From assembly GCA_045653425.1 (NCBI GenBank), contig JAZOLU010000035.1, forward strand, positions 1 to 5,690: 5,690 bases of DNA. The letters are read 5' to 3'. The notes below the pieces were generated by a model. The model worked only from the letters and a program-made list of their open reading frames with translations. It had not been told where the DNA came from and did not search any database. Below, one piece after another: positions 1 through 5,364 of this stretch. The position numbers and the translations under genes are program-made. This stretch comes from RGIG3009 sp045653425. GTDB lineage: Bacteria; Bacillota; Clostridia; Oscillospirales; Acutalibacteraceae. The first letter of the stretch is position 1. Every line of letters begins with the position of its first letter.

Positions 1-2
1 AT

Positions 3-146
3 TACGTAGACACGGTGGGACGCAATAAAAAGCAGATACAAGAATATATCCGAAATCAATTGCAAGAAGATATATCGAGCGATCAGATGACAATGAAAGA
101 ATATATTGACCCGTTCACGGGTCAGCAGGTAAAAGAAGGCAAATAA
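3..146 (+). CDS. tnpA: IS200-type transposase TnpA, C-terminal 47 residues (partial)
   Basis: TnpA is the Y1 HUH single-strand transposase that cuts and rejoins the top strand of IS200/IS605 elements using a catalytic tyrosine. Only the C-terminal part is in the window, read in the frame starting at base 3 and ending with TAA at 144-146. The fragment begins YVDTVGRN and contains EYIRNQ. This fits the family's YxxxQ motif on helix D, so the Tyr codon at 45-47 is likely the nucleophile and the Gln four residues on a metal-site ligand. The ending with DPFTG is typical of clostridial IS200 transposases as I know them. The reading frame is intact. The HUH histidines lie upstream of the window, so activity cannot be judged. 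Confidence 0.9.
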   Translation, partial: YVDTVGRNKKQIQEYIRNQLQEDISSDQMTMKEYIDPFTGQQVKEGK

Positions 147-243
147 AATGCCCCTTTAGGGGCGGCCGGTGAAAGGGTTGCGGTTGGCAAACCTTTCGGC
201 GGGCCTATAGGCCCAGCCGGCATTATGCCCTAAGGGGGCAGTG
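147..243 (+). other. Structured 3' tail of the IS200 element, possible ncRNA or 3' UTR
   Basis: This non-coding stretch between the tnpA stop and the right-end hairpin is dense in inverted repeats. There is a hairpin 150-154/159-163 (GCCCC, loop TTTA). A stem 165-169/217-221 (GCCGG/CCGGC) encloses two further hairpins: 171-181/187-197 (GAAAGG-TTGC, loop GGTTG, one mismatch) and the palindrome 201-214 (GGGCCTATAGGCCC). A last hairpin is 226-230/236-240. Bases 149-158 can alternatively pair with 231-240 (ten pairs, one G-U), giving a closed multi-branch fold. The pairings are read directly from the sequence; existence as a stable RNA is inference. No T-tract follows any stem, so a simple terminator is unlikely. 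It may act as folded single-stranded DNA or as an RNA. Confidence 0.55.
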
Positions 244-271
244 CATACCACCGGCACGGCCGGTGGTTATG
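244..271 (+). repeat. IS200 right-end (RE) subterminal hairpin
   Basis: There is a perfect 8-bp stem, CCACCGGC (248-255) with GCCGGTGG (259-266), loop ACG. It is extended by A247-T267, then, after an unpaired T268, by C244-A245-T246 with A269-T270-G271. A hairpin with an extrahelical T in the stem is the kind of structure that IS200/IS605 TnpA recognises at each end of the transposing strand. Its position just inside the predicted right boundary fits this role. Confidence 0.7.
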
Positions 272-289
272 ATTGTTTGCATACATAAC

Positions 290-321
290 AAAACGCCGCT
301 ACCCACGGGCAGCGGCGTTTT
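290..321 (-). terminator. Rho-independent terminator of the minus-strand EEP operon
   Basis: The 11-bp stem AAAACGCCGCT (290-300) pairs with AGCGGCGTTTT (311-321) around a 10-nt loop that can itself pair CCC/GGG. Read on the minus strand, it follows the stop codon of the EEP gene (338) by 16 bases and runs into TTTTGTT. On the plus strand it ends in TTTTT, so it probably also stops transcription arriving from the IS200 copy. Confidence 0.85.
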
Positions 322-337
322 TCATTGGTATAAGTAA

Positions 338-1114
338 TTAGGCGTCAACCGTTAAGTACACCGGATAATGGTCGGATAGGTAGATACCATCTTGCTCATC
401 TGTCCATTTCCCCAACGCATACGAGTGCTTGTAATAGGTGGGAATATCAATAAAAATGCGATCGACTTGGTCGGGGTTATCTTTTTTCGTGCCGAAAGCG
501 TGGTATGTTCCACCGATATCACGCGAGGCATCAAACAACGGATACTTAGGATGTCTTTTGAGACAAAGCATAGCATCGTCCGTCAGAGGACCATCAAAAT
601 TTCCCAAAAGGTATATGGCTGCGCTACACTTTTCTTGGTCGGCGCATATACGCTCCATCAGTTGTTGCGTGCTCAGCGTATATACCTCAGCGTTGTCGCT
701 ATCCAAACGAGTGTTGTACACCCAAAGTAGTCTTGCTTCGCCGCGGCGGCGCGCCAGCATTGCTTGCGCAATACGCGGGGTCTCGCCTTGCCCTTCATAC
801 CGCGAAGCGGGAACGTACGGTGTGGGGGACAACCAGAAAAACTCGGTGGATAACAATTCCATCGTTTCACGCCGCAGTATTGTCATTAAGCCCTCGCCGT
901 TGTAGTTTTCCTCTTGCCCATTGTAAATAACGATATATTCCGGCAGGTGTTTATCAAAAAACAGGGCAGCACGTTTGTCAACCTCTTGAAAACACACGAC
1001 ATCCGGTTGTTCCACATCAATTTTATCCAATATGCTACCAAGACGGTGAGGTAACGAGTTAGGGCCATCACCAATCCAAGCAGAACGCAGATTAAACGTT
1101 ACAATCTTTAACAT
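338..1114 (-). CDS. EEP-fold hydrolase paralogue with altered active-site motifs
   Basis: This 258-aa protein belongs to the endonuclease/exonuclease/phosphatase superfamily (Exo III, DNase I, sphingomyelinase fold). It is full length with no signal peptide, so cytoplasmic. Retained motifs are KIVTFN (Asn8), PDVVCFQE (Glu44), the VDRI Asp218 and LSDHYP (His249). Others are changed relative to its neighbour: NNHLDH has become NTRLDS (136 and 139 lose His), and GDFN has become GNFD (Asn172, Asp174). In Exo III/APE1-type enzymes the Asp of the D-x-N pair is catalytic, so activity is doubtful. I chose ATG at 1114-1112, which has AAAGGGAG 8 bases upstream; an in-frame GTG at 1123 would overlap that site. 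It lies 30 bases downstream of its paralogue and is presumably cotranscribed. The frame is open throughout, so it is not an obvious pseudogene. The substrate is unknown. Confidence 0.85.
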   Translation of the reverse strand: MLKIVTFNLRSAWIGDGPNSLPHRLGSILDKIDVEQPDVVCFQEVDKRAALFFDKHLPEYIVIYNGQEENYNGEGLMTILRRETMELLSTEFFWLSPTPYVPASRYEGQGETPRIAQAMLARRRGEARLLWVYNTRLDSDNAEVYTLSTQQLMERICADQEKCSAAIYLLGNFDGPLTDDAMLCLKRHPKYPLFDASRDIGGTYHAFGTKKDNPDQVDRIFIDIPTYYKHSYALGKWTDEQDGIYLSDHYPVYLTVDA

Positions 1115-1144
1115 AGACAACACTCCCTTTTTCGTATGGTAGGT

Positions 1145-1915
1145 TTAATTGCCTATGGTCAAGCACACAGGGTAATGGTCGGAAAGGTATACGCCGTCCT
1201 GTTCGTCTGTCCAGCGCTCCGCCGTGTACGGGTGCTTTGCGTTTTCGGCATCCGTATAAATGTAATCAATTTTTATGGGTGGTTTGCATCTGCCGAAACT
1301 GTGGTACGTACCCTCAACGTCACGGGTGGTGTCTACCAGCGGGAAATCGGCGTAGTTGTTACAATATTCAATGGGTTCACTGTCCGGAAGGGCGTTAAAG
1401 TCACCCAAAATATATACCGGGGCGGCGCACTTTTCCTGGTCGGCCGTAATGCGAGCGAGCAGTGCCTGAATGCCCAAAAGGCGGGCTTGGTCGCTAATGT
1501 GGTCTAAGTGGTTATTGTACACCCAAAACGGCTCGGTTTCGCCGCGACGGCGCACCAGCACCGCTTGCGTAACACGCGGACAATCGCTCTGCTCCTTAAA
1601 CCGCGAAGCGGGAACGTACGGCGTGGGAGACAACCAGAAAAACTCCGAGGATAATAGGTCAATGGTTTCTTTACGCAGTGCTACCATCAATCCTTCGTCG
1701 TCGTAATTCTTGGCGCGGCCGTTGTAAATCACCATATAATCCGGCACGTGTTTCTTGAAAAACATAACAAACCGCTCGAAAGCCTCTTGGAAACAGATAA
1801 CGTCGGGTTTCTCGTTGTCAATTTTATCCAGCATTGCGCCGAGACGATGAGGCAGACTGTTAATGCCGTCGTCAGTCCAGGAACCGCGGAAATTGTAACT
1901 TGCGATTTTCAACAC
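1145..1915 (-). CDS. EEP-family metal-dependent hydrolase (nuclease or phosphatase), intact active site
   Basis: This 256-aa protein has all the canonical EEP motifs in order: KIASYN (Asn8), PDVICFQE (Glu44), VYNNHLDH (His136, His139), LGDFNA (Asp172, Asn174), KIDYIY (Asp217) and LSDHYP (Asp246, His247). These residues bind Mg2+ or Mn2+ and activate water for phosphodiester or phosphomonoester cleavage. The substrate (DNA, RNA, lipid headgroup or small phosphate) cannot be read from the motifs. There is no signal peptide or membrane segment. The start is GTG at 1915-1913, with AAGGAG 8 bases upstream. A longer open frame to 2077 exists, but it runs through the promoter and lacks family similarity. 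This is the first gene of a two-gene minus-strand operon. My hand alignment with the downstream copy gives about 85 identities in the first 134 residues, so the pair is a tandem duplication. Confidence 0.9.
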   Translation of the reverse strand: MLKIASYNFRGSWTDDGINSLPHRLGAMLDKIDNEKPDVICFQEAFERFVMFFKKHVPDYMVIYNGRAKNYDDEGLMVALRKETIDLLSSEFFWLSPTPYVPASRFKEQSDCPRVTQAVLVRRRGETEPFWVYNNHLDHISDQARLLGIQALLARITADQEKCAAPVYILGDFNALPDSEPIEYCNNYADFPLVDTTRDVEGTYHSFGRCKPPIKIDYIYTDAENAKHPYTAERWTDEQDGVYLSDHYPVCLTIGN

Positions 1916-1968
1916 GCAAAACACTCCTTTTCGCAAACAAACGTACCATTTCAAGGTATCTATGGCAT

Positions 1969-1997
1969 AGTATAAACGCTGTGCCGATAAAAAGCAA
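1969..1997 (-). promoter_or_regulatory. Sigma-A-type promoter of the EEP operon
   Basis: Read on the minus strand, TTGCTT (1997-1992) and TATACT (1974-1969) are separated by exactly 17 bases. They lie about 50 bases upstream of the GTG start at 1915, leaving a leader of roughly 47 bases. This is the best promoter match in the divergent intergenic region. Confidence 0.65.
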
Positions 1998-2051
1998 GCA
2001 TAATTGTTCGAAAACCTAAGAAATTTCACCTTAAAATGGGATTTTAACAGT

Positions 2052-2080
2052 TTGCTAACTTCATCAAAAGAGGGCATACT
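2052..2080 (+). promoter_or_regulatory. Weak candidate promoter for the ABC ATPase operon
   Basis: TTGCTA (2052-2057) and CATACT (2075-2080) are 17 bases apart. The expected transcription start would fall at about 2087, in or just before the ribosome binding site GGGAGG (2086-2091). That leaves almost no leader and makes this call doubtful. The rest of 1998-2101 is AT-rich and I see no better match. Confidence 0.25.
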
Positions 2081-2101
2081 ATCGCGGGAGGATGATGTGC
2101 C

Positions 2102-2773
2102 GTGAATCCGTTGATTTCATTAAGTCATATTACCAAACGCTACCACACCGCCGCCGGCGAGGTGCGTGCACTGGATGATATTTCGCTAACCATTAACGCT
2201 GGTGAGTTTGTGGCAGTGGTGGGTCGCTCCGGTTCCGGAAAATCCACGCTTATGAACATTTTGGGATGTTTGGATGCCCCTACCAACGGGTGTTACCGCT
2301 TGGCAGGTCAGGATATGTCGCGTTGCACGGAACGTTATCGAACGCAAGTGCGGGGTCGACATATCGGGTTTGTATTTCAGGGGTTTCATTTAATCCCCTC
2401 TCTCACCGCACTGGAAAACGTGGAATTGCCGCTTTTGTACCGCGGTTTTCCGCGGGAGGAGCGACGTCGCCGTGCCTTACAAAGTTTGGCACGGGTGGGG
2501 CTTGCCGAGCGAGTTACCCATCGCCCATCGGAGTTATCCGGCGGTCAGCAACAGCGTGTGGCCATTGCCCGTGCCGTGGCAGCAGCGCCGCCCCTTGTTT
2601 TGGCAGATGAGCCGACCGGCAATTTGGACAGTACCTCCGGCGATGAAGTGATGGCAATGTTGCGAGATTTGCACCGCGAAGGCAAAACGGTGATACTCAT
2701 TACCCACGATGACGCCATTGCCGCGGCGGCAGAGCGCAGAATATGTATTCGAGATGGGAGAGTGGTGGAATGA
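2102..2773 (+). CDS. ABC transporter ATP-binding protein, LolD/MacB (MJ0796-like) type
   Basis: This 223-aa ATPase subunit has every ABC motif: Walker A GRSGSGKST (41-49), Q-loop Gln93, signature LSGGQ (145-149), Walker B PLVLADE with catalytic Glu170, D-loop GNLDS (173-177) and H-loop His202. The N-terminus (LSHITKRYHTAAGEVRALDDIS) and GFHLIPSLTALENVELPL are characteristic of the LolD/MacB/FtsE group. That group works with FtsX-like permeases in lipoprotein, peptide or envelope-linked mechanotransmission systems and is usually not a classic importer. The start is GTG 2102, with GGAGG 10 bases upstream; the ATGs at 2092 and 2095 are out of frame, and a TGA closes the frame at 2093. The stop overlaps the next start (ATGA, 2770-2773), so translation is probably coupled. 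No permease gene follows, which is unusual. Confidence 0.95.
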   Translation: MNPLISLSHITKRYHTAAGEVRALDDISLTINAGEFVAVVGRSGSGKSTLMNILGCLDAPTNGCYRLAGQDMSRCTERYRTQVRGRHIGFVFQGFHLIPSLTALENVELPLLYRGFPREERRRRALQSLARVGLAERVTHRPSELSGGQQQRVAIARAVAAAPPLVLADEPTGNLDSTSGDEVMAMLRDLHREGKTVILITHDDAIAAAAERRICIRDGRVVE

Positions 2774-3597
2774 AGCACGGCGCACGTCAGAAACGGCGGC
2801 GATGGCTGACCTCGTCTGCCGTGACAGCCGGCATAGCGTTTTTACTATCGTTTTTGGTGTTTGGCGGTGTATTGTTGTTGCCGTTGTGGTTAAATCGCGA
2901 GGAAACGCCCACTCCCGTAGAGGCGGGTGGCACTTACGGCCGTGAACGCACGGTACTGGTGCTGGTACACGACACCGATAACACCTTAACGGCCGCGGTG
3001 GCAGTGGGCGCGGATACTCGCACGCTGACTATGCGTGCGGTGGGGTATCCGGCGTGTACCGAAGTGGTGTATCGCACCCGTTTGTGCACGTTGGCGGAGT
3101 GCTATGCCGAGGAAGGTGCGGCGGTGGGGGAGTATCTTGCCACCGCTTCGGGAACGTCCTTTGACGGTATATGGCGGTTGTCGGTAAGTGCCGTGGCAGC
3201 GTTGGCAGCGCGCATGGGGAATGGTGTAACGTATACATTGCCCGAAGCGGTGGGAACGTTGCCGGCAGGTGAGCAAACACTCACTTCGTTGCAGGTGGCG
3301 GACGTGTTGCGCTTTACCGGTTGGAAACAACAATTAACCGGACAGGCAACGGCACACGCGGGGATTATCGCCGCCCTGATTAACCGATATTTGACTCCGC
3401 AACAAAACCTAACGGCGTTATTTAATATGCTGACAACGTTGTGTGATGAGCAATTGACCGTCTCCGGTTTTGCGGCGGTGGAGAATGACCTGCAACGCTT
3501 GGCGGTTGCGAATACGGGAATGCTTTGCTCGGTGTCGGTGCCGATGGGGCGCACCGTAGGAACAGGTATTGCACGGCGGTATGCGCTGGAAAATTAA
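2770..3597 (+). CDS. Single-pass membrane protein with divergent LytR-CpsA-Psr (LCP)-like domain
   Basis: This 275-aa protein starts at the ATG that overlaps the ATPase stop, with GGGAGA 8 bases upstream; an earlier in-frame ATG at 2743 lies inside the ATPase gene and lacks such a site. A basic N-terminus (RQKRRRW) precedes one hydrophobic segment (about 16-40), giving an N-in topology with the remainder outside. From residue 60 the order of elements resembles an LCP domain: TVLVLVHDTD followed by DTRTLTMRAVGYPA, where LCP enzymes have their IPRD strand; a middle section ending NGVTYTLPE; then PAGEQTLTSLQVADVLRF, close to the family's G-Q-L-G-Q-A-L-x-R helix; and a C-terminal helical part. 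LCP enzymes attach glycopolymers to the wall, but most of their conserved Arg/Asp residues are not evident here. The fold is inferred, and the function may be non-catalytic. Confidence 0.6.
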   Translation: MKHGARQKRRRWLTSSAVTAGIAFLLSFLVFGGVLLLPLWLNREETPTPVEAGGTYGRERTVLVLVHDTDNTLTAAVAVGADTRTLTMRAVGYPACTEVVYRTRLCTLAECYAEEGAAVGEYLATASGTSFDGIWRLSVSAVAALAARMGNGVTYTLPEAVGTLPAGEQTLTSLQVADVLRFTGWKQQLTGQATAHAGIIAALINRYLTPQQNLTALFNMLTTLCDEQLTVSGFAAVENDLQRLAVANTGMLCSVSVPMGRTVGTGIARRYALEN

Positions 3598-3602
3598 CAG
3601 AA

Positions 3603-3659
3603 TTCACGAAAAAACCAAAAAATAAGCGAAAATCGTGAAAAAACGCTCGAAATTTTCGC
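3603..3659. repeat. Two overlapping inverted repeats upstream of the lipoprotein gene
   Basis: TTCACGA (3603-3609) pairs with TCGTGAA (3633-3639), and GCGAAAAT (3626-3633) pairs with ATTTTCGC (3652-3659). They share base 3633 and interleave, so the two stems are mutually exclusive. The second overlaps the candidate -35 element. They could be a switchable leader/terminator of the preceding operon, an operator, or chance in AT-rich DNA. Neither stem is strong, and neither is followed by a T-run. Confidence 0.3.
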
Positions 3660-3675
3660 CGGTTTGTGTTACACT
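3647..3675 (+). promoter_or_regulatory. Candidate promoter of the transglutaminase-like lipoprotein gene
   Basis: TCGAAA (3647-3652) and TACACT (3670-3675) are 17 bases apart, with a TGT just before the -10 (extended -10 form). A transcription start at about 3682 would leave a 25-base leader holding the AAGGGGG ribosome binding site (3692-3698). Confidence 0.5.
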
Positions 3676-3706
3676 GGTAACGTGGATAAGAAAGGGGGCG
3701 GTGACG

Positions 3707-4900
3707 GTGAAACGTACGCTGGCAATACTGGTTCTTTTGGTACTGTTGTTGGTGGGGTGTGACAAAAACAAGCCGTCATCTCCCAACCCCGATGTCGGTT
3801 CCGCATCCGATAGCTATAGCGATAATTGGGCGTATGTTTGCCTAACTGCCGACCAACAGCGCAATTACGCCGCGGTGTACAATGCGGTGCAAGCGGGATT
3901 TGCAACGGACTCGGTTGTCACGGTGGGGGAGGCAGAGGGCTCGCGTAATGGTATCAGCATTGCTCTGCCCGTTCCGTTGGAGGAAGAAGAGCAGGTGTGC
4001 GAACTGTACAACGCTTTTATACAAGACAATCCGCAATTTTTTCACCTGGGCAGTGTGTACGGTTATGACGGACGGCAACACGGCGAAAAACGCCGTTTTA
4101 CCGCCTTAAAACTGACCTATACCATGCCCGCCGCCGAGCGGCAGGTGGCGCGCGACACGTTGGAAACGGCGGCGAACACGCTGCTGGGCACACTGAGTGA
4201 TACTATGAGCGCGTTTGAAAAGGAAGTGGCGTTGCACGACGGTTTGATTACTCGGTGCACCTATCATCACACTGCCGCCGAAGCGGACGAGCCGCTGACA
4301 CAGTACCCCACGGCGTTTACGGCGTATGGGGCGTTGGTGGAAGGAAAAGCGGTGTGCGAGGGTTATGCTCGCGCCTTTCAGTATTTGCTTAACGCTGCTG
4401 GTATTCCCGCCACGGCAGTAGCGGGCCGCGATGAGGAAGACCAACCGCATTTGTGGAATGCGGTGCGGCTGGACAATGCGGTGTATTACGTTGACCCCAC
4501 GTGGGATGATACGGACGATATGGTGTCGTACACGTATTTTAATTTAACCCGCACCGAATGGGAAAAAACATACACATTTGACGACCAAACACTGGGGCTG
4601 ACCCCTACAAAAGACACCGCGGCCAACTACTACCGTATGACGGGTGCGTACTTGACCACAATGCGGTTAGAGGACATTGCGGAGCACGTGGCTGAGCGCC
4701 TTTCACAAGGGGAGTCGGCGGTGCATTTGCGGTTCTCCGACAGTGCCTTTCACAATGCGTTGTTTTTTGTGTGGAATACGGCGTGGTTTACCGATACGGT
4801 GAATGCTTGCCTACCGGCGGAGGCAACCCCGCTTGGGGAGTATGATTTGCGTTATAACCGAACGTACGGAACGATTGCTATTTACAAAAAAAGCGCGTAA
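3707..4900 (+). CDS. Lipoprotein with transglutaminase-like cysteine protease domain
   Basis: This 397-aa protein is exported and probably anchored to the outer face of the membrane. The start is GTG 3707, 8 bases after AAGGGGG. It gives a lipoprotein signal peptide (KRT, then a hydrophobic run to LLVGC) with lipobox Cys18; an upstream ATG at 3635 would bury the signal and is rejected. After a Ser/Pro-rich linker and an N-terminal region without a recognised domain comes the transglutaminase core. It has Cys217 in KAVCEGYARAFQYLL, His248 in HLWNAV and Asp263 in YYVDPTWDD, the standard Cys-His-Asp triad. In bacteria this fold usually acts as a peptidase or amidase-like enzyme rather than a cross-linker. 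The last 110 residues, from about 288, are of unknown role. The gene lies 109 bases after the LCP-like gene and just before the tRNA promoter. The substrate is unknown; a cell-wall or surface-protein target is plausible. Confidence 0.88.
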   Translation: MKRTLAILVLLVLLLVGCDKNKPSSPNPDVGSASDSYSDNWAYVCLTADQQRNYAAVYNAVQAGFATDSVVTVGEAEGSRNGISIALPVPLEEEEQVCELYNAFIQDNPQFFHLGSVYGYDGRQHGEKRRFTALKLTYTMPAAERQVARDTLETAANTLLGTLSDTMSAFEKEVALHDGLITRCTYHHTAAEADEPLTQYPTAFTAYGALVEGKAVCEGYARAFQYLLNAAGIPATAVAGRDEEDQPHLWNAVRLDNAVYYVDPTWDDTDDMVSYTYFNLTRTEWEKTYTFDDQTLGLTPTKDTAANYYRMTGAYLTTMRLEDIAEHVAERLSQGESAVHLRFSDSAFHNALFFVWNTAWFTDTVNACLPAEATPLGEYDLRYNRTYGTIAIYKKSA

Positions 4901-4916
4901 ACTGAGGAAAAACCTC

Positions 4917-4945
4917 TTGACAGTGGGGTAGCCGTGTGGTATGAT
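4917..4945 (+). promoter_or_regulatory. Strong sigma-A promoter of the tRNA array
   Basis: A perfect -35 TTGACA (4917-4922), a 17-base spacer and -10 TATGAT (4940-4945) place the transcription start near 4952, about 23 bases before tRNA-Gly. It begins 16 bases after the lipoprotein stop. I see no convincing terminator between the two genes, only the weak GAGG/CCTC pairing at 4904-4916. Confidence 0.9.
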
Positions 4946-4974
4946 AAACTCTGCTCGGTGGCTTCGAGCCGTAT

Positions 4975-5048
4975 GCGGGTGTAGTTCAGTGGTAGAACCC
5001 CAGCCTTCCAAGCTGGTTGTGTGGGTTCGATTCCCATCACCCGCTCCA
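4975..5048 (+). tRNA. tRNA-Gly (anticodon TCC)
   Basis: A full cloverleaf is visible. Acceptor GCGGGTG (4975-4981) pairs with CACCCGC (5038-5044), followed by discriminator T and an encoded CCA (5046-5048). Anticodon stem CCAGC/GCTGG encloses loop CTTCCAA with TCC at 5007-5009. The T-loop is TTCGATT. It is the first gene of the array. Confidence 0.97.
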
Positions 5049-5054
5049 CACAAG

Positions 5055-5075
5055 GCCGCGCCGTTTGGCGGCGGC
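5055..5075 (+). other. GC-rich hairpin in the Gly-Arg tRNA spacer
   Basis: GCCGC (5055-5059) pairs with GCGGC (5071-5075), and inner GCC with GGC around loop GTTT, with one bulged G at 5070. The other two tRNA spacers are only 3-5 bases, so this 33-base spacer may carry a processing signal. No T-run follows, so it is not a standard terminator. Confidence 0.4.
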
Positions 5076-5081
5076 ACATAG

Positions 5082-5158
5082 GCGCCTGTAGCTCAGCTGG
5101 ATAGAGCATCTGCCTTCTAAGCAGAGGGTCAGGGGTTCGAGTCCCTTCAGGCGCGCCA
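5082..5158 (+). tRNA. tRNA-Arg (anticodon TCT)
   Basis: Acceptor GCGCCTG (5082-5088) pairs with CAGGCGC (5148-5154), followed by discriminator G and encoded CCA (5156-5158). The D-arm is GCTC...GAGC. The anticodon loop CTTCTAA has TCT at 5116-5118, reading AGA and probably AGG. The T-arm is GGGGTTCGAGTCCC. Confidence 0.97.
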
Positions 5159-5163
5159 AATAT

Positions 5164-5242
5164 GGTGGGTGTAGCGTAGTTGGCCTAACGCGTCAGTTTG
5201 TGGCACTGAAGATCGTGGGTTCGAATCCCATCTCCCACCCCA
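5164..5242 (+). tRNA. tRNA-His (anticodon GTG)
   Basis: The histidine-specific extra 5' base G-1 (5164) faces C73 (5239), and CCA is encoded (5240-5242). The anticodon GTG lies at 5200-5202 in loop TTGTGGC. The D-stem is GCGT/ACGC and the T-loop TTCGAAT. The acceptor GTGGGTG (5165-5171) faces CTCCCAC (5232-5238), leaving one T-T mismatch (5170/5233, tRNA positions 6 and 67). Identity is certain; the mismatch is odd but need not inactivate the tRNA. Confidence 0.96.
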
Positions 5243-5245
5243 CAT

Positions 5246-5319
5246 TGGGATGTAGTCTAGTGGTAGGACAGCAGACTTTGACTCTGCCCGTGCAAGTTCG
5301 ATTCTTGCCATCCCAGCCA
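5246..5319 (+). tRNA. tRNA-Gln (anticodon TTG)
   Basis: Acceptor TGGGATG (5246-5252) pairs with CATCCCA (5309-5315), with discriminator G and encoded CCA (5317-5319). The first pair is U1-A72, as in many bacterial tRNA-Gln. The anticodon loop CTTTGAC has TTG at 5278-5280. It is the last gene of the array, 3 bases after tRNA-His. Confidence 0.97.
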
Positions 5320-5322
5320 CGC

Positions 5323-5364
5323 AAAACAGGGGCCGACACGGAACATCGTGTCAGCCCCCTGTTT
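5323..5364 (+). terminator. Rho-independent terminator of the tRNA array
   Basis: A long stem runs from 5324-5340 (AAACAGGGGCCGACACG) to 5347-5364, around loop GAACAT. It has one C-A mismatch (5334/5353) and one bulged C among five C's, and ends CTGTTTG. It begins 4 bases after the tRNA-Gln CCA. The A-run on the 5' side and T's on the 3' side make it potentially bidirectional, so it would also insulate the adjoining IS200 copy. Confidence 0.85.

Larger units (their letters stand above)
1..279 (+). mobile_element. IS200/IS605-family insertion sequence, 3' part (left copy)
   Basis: The segment holds the end of tnpA, a structured 3' tail and a bulged subterminal hairpin, in the order expected for the right end of a single-gene IS200 element. 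No tnpB (accessory RNA-guided nuclease gene) lies between tnpA and the hairpin, so this is the tnpA-only type. The right boundary at about 279 is my estimate. A TGTTTG hexamer at 274-279 matches one flanking the left end of the other copy (5360-5365), as expected if TnpA cleaves at similar sequences at both ends. The left end lies outside the window. IS200 elements transpose as single strands and make no target duplication, so the border cannot be set from direct repeats. Confidence 0.85.
338..1915 (-). repeat. Tandem gene duplication (two EEP paralogues)
   Basis: Two homologous reading frames of 258 and 256 codons lie head to tail, 30 bases apart. Similarity is uneven. The N-terminal halves are close, while the region from about residue 137 to 230 has diverged strongly. 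A 45-base stretch (800-844 and 1601-1645), encoding the shared EFFWLSPTPYVPASR, differs at only two positions by my reading. Confidence 0.85.

Noticed and set aside
438..905. Plus-strand 155-codon open frame across the EEP gene
   Set aside because: It is the antisense shadow of a clearly recognised coding region with conserved motifs on the minus strand.
1916..2077. N-terminal extension of the first EEP protein by 54 residues
   Set aside because: The extension crosses the predicted promoter and leader and resembles no EEP sequence. The GTG at 1915 has an ideally spaced AAGGAG and gives the same N-terminus as the paralogue.
3635..3706. Upstream ATG start for the lipoprotein gene
   Set aside because: It would place 24 residues before the signal peptide and start upstream of the best promoter. 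GTG 3707 has AAGGGGG at 8 bases and gives a standard lipoprotein signal.
4904..4916. Short GAGG/CCTC hairpin as a terminator after the lipoprotein gene
   Set aside because: The stem is only four pairs and is not followed by a T-run; the downstream bases are the -35 of the tRNA promoter.
4811..5109. Minus-strand open frames with residues such as GIEPTQPAWKAGVLPLNYTR
   Set aside because: They are antisense to tRNA-Gly and its surroundings. Such GIEPT/GNRTH-type peptides are a well-known artefact of translating the reverse complement of tRNA genes.
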